Below, in pieces: positions 57,947 to 64,000 of a DNA stretch of 64,000 nt. Position 1 is the first letter of the stretch, and each line of letters begins with the position of its first letter. Source of the stretch: Echria macrotheca (lineage: Eukaryota; Ascomycota; Sordariomycetes; Sordariales; Schizotheciaceae). The notes below the pieces were generated by a model, which ran no database searches, was not told the DNA's origin, and saw nothing but the letters and a program-made list of their open reading frames with translations. The translations under genes and the position numbers were made by a program. The stretch is taken from positions 248,001-312,000 of the forward strand of contig MU839848.1 of NCBI GenBank assembly GCA_030411725.1, read 5' to 3'.

Positions 57947-59329
57947 CTACAAATCACCCCGCCGCTTCTCGGTCTCCTCAAAACCCTCAAGATAAGGATC
58001 CAACCTAGCCTTGAGCTCCTCGACCTCCCACTCTCTGTCATCATCCTGCTCCTCCTCCTCCTCCCATTCCTGTCCCTCCTCCCCATGACCCCGCTTGTGC
58101 GGCGGAATCAACACAGTACCAGTAACCTGCAACACGCCATCGGAGCCCAGCACATCCTGCACAGCAACGCGGGTGTACCCGTTCGCGACGATGCTCACGA
58201 AGCCCTTCCAGCGCCGGACGTCGACGGCGATGGGCTTGTCGTCGAGCAGCGAGGGGAGGTCGACGTGCCAGTAATCCGCCTTCTGCGCCCTTTTGTCGTC
58301 ATCATCATCATCGACGGGGGCCTTGTAGAAGGCATCCGAATAAAGGGTCTGGTTGGCGACGATGCCGTACTTGAGCAGCGCCTTGAGGTACTTCTTGCCG
58401 TGGTCCGAGAAGAGGAAGGCGTTCACGCGCGGGCCGAGACGCGCAAAGGCGCGGTTGGTCGGGACGAAGGCGGTGGCGCCGGTCCAGACCTCGGGCAGTT
58501 CTTCGACTAAGTTAGTTGTGGCCAGGGCGAGCGAGTACGTGCTGAACGTGTCGGGCAGCAGCTGGATGATCTTGTCGGTCGGCGGCGGCGGGAGGAGCAG
58601 CCCGTCGACGGCGTGGATCAGCCCGTTCTTGGCCTCGATGTCGCGCGCGACGATCTTGGTGAAGAAGTTGAGGTGGGTGCCGAAGATGAGGCTCGCGCTG
58701 ACCCGGATGCGCTGCGCGTGGCCGCCGAGGTCGTCGAGTTTCAGTTCGGACGGGATCGTGTGCTTGAAGAAGAGGCGGCGCGCCGGGAAGCGGCCCGGGG
58801 CGATCGAGTAGGCCAGGTAGGCGCGGATGAACTCGGCCGGCGGCTTCTTGTGCCCGTCGGGGATGCGCTCGAAGACGCGGTCCGTCGGGACGAACAGCGT
58901 GCGGTTCGTCTCGGTCGACTGCAGCAGGTCCTTGATGTCGTCGTGCTCGTCCACCAGCTCCGCGAACTTAGTCGTATACTTGCTCTCCTTGATCAGCTCG
59001 TAGATGGTCTTCGAGGGATCGCCATGGTGGCCGTGGTGGCCGTGTTTCCCGTGCTTTCCGTGCTTTCCGTGGTCGCCGTCGCCGCCGTCGTCGTCCCTGA
59101 GGATCCGGGTCACGGCAAGCTCGGCTTCTTCCAGGGCGCCCTCGAAGGTGCCCTCCAGCGCCTGGATGTGGTCGTCGCCGACAGCGGCGCCCCACCAGCT
59201 CGGAGCGGGACGGTCGCTGTCGCTGATCGAGTCGTCGGCCGCCAGCAACACCTGGTCAAGCGGCGCCGGGCTGCGGACAACCAGGGCGGCAGCTAGGCCG
59301 GCTGAGAGGAGGAGTGTCACCTGTCTCAT
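57947..59329 (-). CDS. Secreted fasciclin-domain (FAS1) protein
   Basis: Intronless, 460 residues. An N-terminal signal peptide (MRQVTLLLSAGLAAALVV, cleavage near 18-20) precedes an acidic region and a His/Gly/Lys repeat (HGKHGKHGKHGHHGHHG) at about 87-103. Two FAS1 adhesion domains follow, at about 107-250 (TIYELIKESKYTTKFAELVD, TLFVPTDRVFERIPDG, GLIHAVDGLLLPP) and 253-415 (IIQLLPDTFSTYSLAL, TAFVPTNRAFARLG, YTRVAVQDVLGSDGVLQVTG). The end is very acidic (EEGQEWEEEEEQDDD). No C-terminal GPI-type hydrophobic tail is seen, so it is probably secreted or wall-associated rather than membrane-anchored. Fungal FAS1 proteins act in adhesion and wall organisation. The His repeat could bind metal, which is inference. 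It is convergent with the RecA-like gene. Confidence 0.92.
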   Translation of the reverse strand: MRQVTLLLSAGLAAALVVRSPAPLDQVLLAADDSISDSDRPAPSWWGAAVGDDHIQALEGTFEGALEEAELAVTRILRDDDGGDGDHGKHGKHGKHGHHGHHGDPSKTIYELIKESKYTTKFAELVDEHDDIKDLLQSTETNRTLFVPTDRVFERIPDGHKKPPAEFIRAYLAYSIAPGRFPARRLFFKHTIPSELKLDDLGGHAQRIRVSASLIFGTHLNFFTKIVARDIEAKNGLIHAVDGLLLPPPPTDKIIQLLPDTFSTYSLALATTNLVEELPEVWTGATAFVPTNRAFARLGPRVNAFLFSDHGKKYLKALLKYGIVANQTLYSDAFYKAPVDDDDDDKRAQKADYWHVDLPSLLDDKPIAVDVRRWKGFVSIVANGYTRVAVQDVLGSDGVLQVTGTVLIPPHKRGHGEEGQEWEEEEEQDDDREWEVEELKARLDPYLEGFEETEKRRGDL

Positions 59330-61604
59330 GATGGCTGATGTTTGACAGCTTCGAACAGACGTGTTGATGATGATTGATGATGCTTTTTTTCTGATGGACG
59401 GATAGAGAGAGAGAAACCAGTCTCCCTTTTCAAGTCCTTGGGATCATTCTTTTACGATGGTTCAGAAATCACTGGGGGGGTAATTCCGTAGCTATACGTG
59501 TATTGAACCACCAACCATCCGACTTGCGTCATCGAGGTTCAGTGGGCAGCGCCGTGATTGGTTCATCTCAAGTACGGAATAGGAATTGCAACAAAAAGTC
59601 TCCGACATCATGTCAGCTTTATTGGACTGTCTGTCTGCTTTCGATCCTTTTGACACAGTTGTTTTGTTCCGCCGGGTGATGGTTGAATCGCCCCGGAATT
59701 GCATGATCGGGTCGCTATCATTCCACCGTCGCCGTCATGTCGGGCAATCGGAACAGTCGGCAACAATTGGATGGTTTCGCCGATGTTAGTGCAGTGGGAG
59801 CTTAGGTATTCCAGCAAGTCCAGATGGATGCTCCAGCGGTGGCGAGTTCTCCGGCATTGACAAGTTGCCGATGTGCGAGAATCGAACAGGAGCACAGGAG
59901 CTCAGTCAAAACGAGGAGGGTAGCAGTGGAGGATGGGATGGGTCTTTGCATCTTGAATGATCCAGCCCTACGATTGCGGCACCCCTCATTCGACACCAGG
60001 TCTACCCACTTGAATTTGCAAAGCAGGTGAATTCTCTTGTGCTACCTCAAGGTCACTCAGCTCAGAAGAATTGTTGTAGTTTGCCTCCCAGATGCCCGCT
60101 TACCTTACGGAATACTGTGCTGATGGGATGCGTTTGCTGCTCCCAGTCGATAAATCATGCTGCAAGGATTACGCGAACCGGATTTGGTCTGGAAAGGCAT
60201 ATTCGCGAGTTTATGAAAAAAGGCCTCCGGTTTAACCAATGCTGCCTGTAACGTAGCCATAGGCAGTCACTGCATTCCACTCCATATCTGTAACAGAGGG
60301 AGGATGAAATGGACTGATGGACCGGCCGAGATGGCCAGCTCTTGGCATTGACCCGAGTTGCTGGATCTCCGACAGTGCGCCAGACAGTGTGCGAACTGTG
60401 AAAGATTCCTCGGCTCCTCGGCTCAAGATGGCTGCCGTTGGACTCTTCGGATCTGTACGACTTCGTACGGAGTAAGTGTAGATATCCATTACCTCTTAAC
60501 ATAGAACAGCTGAACTCATGGTACACAGAAAAGCCCGTTCCGCCGAGATGCAATCGAGGATTTTCAACGGCCTGAGGACTGATCTCCAGCAAGAAATCTG
60601 ATTGGCCACAGCGCTTGTTGAAACCAAGTGACGAAGCGGTGGCGGGAGTGTCGTGGCGTCCTCACTGTCCGCTTTTTGCTGGCACATCGTGGTTGGCTGT
60701 TCTGCTTACGGCCACAACGACCCATCACCAGATTGATGAGAATTGATCAAAGTCCACCTTGCCGTGATCTCGGTTACGAGTCCCGTCCCATCAAAAAGAC
60801 CTGACGGCCGGAGCCTCGGTTTATCGTCGACGCAATGCACGATCGGAGGACAAGCTCGCACAGCCACTCCGGCCGTTCGATTGCAAGGTGTGGAAGCGAC
60901 CTGGGGAAGACAGGGTTGGCCTGGTGGGGGTGGAGGGAGGGAACCAATTGCGCCCGCTTGAACTGGGAAGCTCAGGGCAGCTCCAGCGCGTTCCTCGCTC
61001 GCCGTCCGTCACGGCGGTCGCAGTCGTTGCAACTTCTGGAGAGGAACCCTGGGGTTTTCATCTCGAGAATTCCCGTAACGAGTCTAGACCTTGGTTACTT
61101 GCCAAATCATTGCCTGTGAGGCTGAAAGAACCCCCGTAAACCCCGTCCTTAAGGCGCTCGCTGCCCCAGGCACCAAAACTTTGACGGGAATTTCCCTCGC
61201 CGCCCGACCACTGGCTTTCCGCTGACCGTGCTGCGTCGTTTTTCTTTCCTTTCCACAACCCCATTCTCACCAACCCTCATCCCAGACTCCCAACATGACG
61301 TACAGTGACGGCCAGCGTGCACCGATTCCACGACAGATTCGGATATAGCCTTTTTCGGCGGCCCCGGATTTTGTTCGTCCACAGCCGGTTGGAGCCCTCC
61401 GAGAGGACGGCACTCTACAAATGCGGAAGGGTTTCGGGCCTGGCCGTGGTTAGCAAAGCAGCACAGCCTCGCTGGAAGACCACCGGCAGCGACCGCATGC
61501 ATGTGGCTGGGCGACACCCCTCAGCGTGATTGAGGTCAACGACATTGCAATTCAATTGAGCAGCACTGCGTTTTGCTCCCAACACCGTCTTTTGGACCGA
61601 CATC
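59330..61604. promoter_or_regulatory. Long divergent intergenic region
   Basis: About 2.3 kb between divergent starts of the FAS1 and C2H2 genes. Part near 61140-61604 looks like a leader of the C2H2 gene, with several short upstream frames. No supported gene, tRNA or repeat. Confidence 0.45.
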
Positions 61605-63700
61605 ATGTCGACTCCTGCCCTGCTTGCGCGATCGTCGCTCGGCCCGCGCGGCCTTGACGGCGGCTCCATCGCTGGGGCTGTGGTCGGCGCGGTAGTCGGG
61701 GCACTCCTGCTTCTCTGCGCTGTCCCCTTCATCCTGCGCGCGTGCCGTGGCCGACGTGGGGATGCCGTCTTCGACCCCGAACTCGCCCAGGGCCAGAGTC
61801 CCGGAGGCCGCTCATCCATCGATGAGTCTAAAAGACTGCCGGGTGGCCTCGATGTTCCGGCATACAGTCCAGCCTCACCACCCGGCCCAGTCAACGGTCT
61901 ACACCCGAAGTCTACCAACGGCCACCCACCCCACCACCCGCCGTCACTCGTCCCCGCCGTCGACGGTGCTCACTTACATCAAGGCCTCCCGCCGCCCTCA
62001 TCATCACCCCTCGCACCTGCCTTGGGCACTGACCAGGACCCCCTCTCCGCAAAGGCCCAAGACTACGGCCAGGCATACCCCACGCCGCCTGCTGACGAGC
62101 CCATCCCGCCGAGGACTCACCAGGTCTCTGCCGGCACCCTTGGAAAGTCCAGGGAGAGCACTCGCCAGCTGAGCTTGACTGACTCATATAACACGACCAG
62201 TCGCGAGCTCACCGGTATCACTACCCACGGCATCACTGAGGAGCCCGAGACATTTGACCACCAGTCGACCTCGCCATCTCACCGTCACTTTCCCCACCTG
62301 TTTGGATCTCTACGAAAACTCACTGGGAGACGCGGCTCAGAACGCCAGGACAGCAAGAAATCAACTACAGACACAGCACGCTCACCGTCCATCAGCACTA
62401 CCGAGGTCCTCTACCAGCAGGAGAGGATAGAACCTGTCTTTGACGACGTCGATATCAACGCTCGCGGCGAGGCCTGGTCGTATTACCACGACCCCAACTT
62501 GATCAGCGAGTCCTCGGACGCCTTCGCGCCAGTTCCCTCCGCCCCTGCACCTCTGACTGTTGTGCCCCCGGCACATGCTGCTGCGCAAACTCTGCCCAGC
62601 CCTTCTTCTGTTTTAGGGGGCCCGACCCCCCAGCCTATGGTAGCGGGAGCTGTTGTAGAGGAACCCGACAGCTTCTCGCCTGACACGTACCAGACAACCA
62701 CTCCGCTCCGAGCCTTCAGCCGACAAACCTCTCTCCTTAAGGGGAGCGAACTCGTTAGGAAGGACAGCCTACCTCCTCTCCAGCCAATTGTTGCCGATAT
62801 TGGGAGCCCCCCTATTCCTGCTCTCCCTTCGCCAAGTGCAAGACCAGAAGACATGATGCGGCCGACGAACGAAGCTGAGACCCTCTGGCGGGTCAACCAG
62901 GAACATATGAAGATTGAGAGCCCACCCCCGCCGGTTGACCTTGTCTACACCCCTTACATGGAGCCCATCGGCGAGGCCTCTTATATGGGCTCGAATCCCA
63001 GCCCCGAATCCGACTACCACTCACCAGCCGGAAACTATCAATCACCACCGGTTATGATGCCGGAGCCTGACTATCACACAACACCTGGAATTATTCTCAA
63101 TGACCAAGACTTCGCCGGAGTCGACTTCAGCCAAGTCATGCCTTATGGCAACACACTTGAGGATCAGATGGTCCAGCACTCTTACTTCACACCCCCTCCC
63201 TCGTCGGGACCTTCAAATCAGAACACGCCGGATACGAGAGTCTCTGACTACACCGGCTCTCCATCACCCCTCCCCGATGTTGGCCATGAGTCCACCGGGC
63301 AGATGGATTCATCTCCGAGGTTATTCCCCTGTGACAAGTGTAACCGGGTATTTGATCAGGTTCACAAGCTGAAGTAAGTCGTGTCCTGATGTCGAGTGTA
63401 CCCCTTCTAACATCTGCCAGCCATCACAAGCGTTACCATGACCGGCCCCACGAGTGCCCTTACGCCGGCTGCACTATGAGATTCGGCACAAAGACGCACC
63501 TGGACCGTCACATCAACGACAAGCACCTCAAGACGCGCAAGTACCACTGCACCCAGCCACAATGCCCCTTTTCCAGACAGGGCGGCAAGTCTTTTCCCCG
63601 CAAGGACAACTGGAGGCGGCATATGATCAACAAGCATCACATCACGCCTGACTCCGATCCAGTCGAGTTCAACGATGATAATATGATGATGGTCACATGA
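61605..63700 (+). CDS. C2H2 zinc-finger protein with N-terminal membrane segment
   Basis: Exons 61605-63373 and 63421-63700, with a 47-nt intron (GTAAGT, TCTAAC, CCAG), give 682 residues. Residues about 21-45 (SIAGAVVGAVVGALLLLCAV) form a Gly/Ala/Val-rich hydrophobic helix followed by basic RACRGRRG, so an N-out, C-in single-pass topology is predicted. A ~500-residue Pro/Ser/Thr-rich region follows. Zinc fingers lie at about 574-660. Finger 1 (FPCDKCNRVFDQVHKLK, then NHHKRYH) is split by the intron; finger 2 is ECPYAGC...HLDRHINDKH; finger 3 is HCTQPQCPF...NWRRHMINKHH. The two elements lie in one long uninterrupted exon plus a well-supported junction, so artificial fusion is unlikely. A membrane-held transcription factor released by cleavage is the obvious hypothesis, but the target is unknown. 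Confidence 0.85.
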
Positions 63701-64000
63701 GCGGGCGGCCATTGACTGTCTATTATTTTCTTGCGGACCATTTATCATAAACGAAATTCCTGGGTATGGTCGACGCGAAAGGCAGCAGTACAGTCTGGCC
63801 GCCAGAATTCGAGATGCCACCGGGCGTTTAGACGCTCTTCCCGGCGCGGGCCATGCGGCGGTCAGTGCGAGCCCGAAGCCCCCGAAGCTGGGCTAAGACC
63901 GAGCAGCTGGGGTCCCGCGCCAAAGACGGGTCGGGCAACCCAAGTTTAGGGGCGAATTCGATTCGAAACGCATCATTGGCAGAGAAGGCTTAGTGAACAG
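63701..64000. other. 3' flank of the C2H2 gene to window end
   Basis: Noncoding flank; the frame at 63731-63949 has no domain support. The window ends here. Confidence 0.5.

Overview
The window looks like nuclear DNA of a filamentous ascomycete, most likely a Sordariomycete (a Neurospora/Chaetomium-type fungus). Genes are monocistronic and carry short introns (about 45-80 nt, a few longer) with GTAAGT/GTATGT-like donors, CTAAC/CTGAC branch sites and YAG acceptors. Coding DNA is GC-rich at third positions. The protein set (a Neurospora-like casein kinase 1, a PKA catalytic subunit, Pal1, WSC and FAS1 surface proteins) is typical of such fungi. I saw no prokaryotic operon, CRISPR array, rRNA, convincing tRNA or intact transposon.

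Layout. 0-4.2 kb: a repeat-rich, disordered hypothetical protein (+) whose reading frame is broken by one in-frame TAG that a 69-nt intron would remove. 4.8-9.5 kb: Mtc5/WDR59-like SEACAT (GATOR2) subunit (-). 10.2-10.8 kb: Ubc13 (+). 12.5-13.2 kb: a small basic/proline-rich hypothetical protein (+). 14.6-15.9 kb: mitochondrial enoyl-thioester reductase Etr1 (+). 16.2-19.0 kb: PI3-kinase Vps34 (-). 19.5-20.8 kb: Smc5/6 kleisin Nse4 (+). 21.4-27.8 kb: a 2,125-residue coiled-coil protein with a C-terminal membrane anchor (+). 28.8-31.1 kb: secreted three-WSC-domain protein (-). 31.7-35.2 kb: GRAM-TBC-EF-hand Rab GAP (-). 36.8-38.1 kb: PKA catalytic subunit (+). 39.3-40.9 kb: tail-anchored inositol-polyphosphate 5-phosphatase-like protein (-). 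42.7-44.1 kb: CK1 (-). 44.1-52.9 kb: a gene-poor stretch with one small orphan ORF. 52.9-55.0 kb: Pal1 (+). 55.9-57.6 kb: RecA/Rad51-fold protein with a degenerate P-loop (+). 57.9-59.3 kb: secreted two-FAS1-domain protein (-). 61.6-63.7 kb: a protein joining an N-terminal membrane segment to C-terminal C2H2 zinc fingers (+).

How the genes relate. They are mostly housekeeping genes with no sign of a metabolic cluster. Several touch nutrient signalling and endomembrane identity (SEACAT subunit, Vps34, Rab GAP, 5-phosphatase, PKA). Three concern genome maintenance (Ubc13, Nse4, RecA-like protein). CK1 and PKA homologues both act on the Neurospora clock protein FRQ and lie about 5 kb apart here. 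I treat this clustering as coincidence unless comparative genomics shows otherwise. The least familiar items are the giant tail-anchored coiled-coil protein, the membrane-spanning C2H2 protein, the degenerate RecA-like protein and the repeat-expanded protein at the left edge.

All exon boundaries were worked out by hand from splice consensus and frame continuity; transcript data would be the decisive check.
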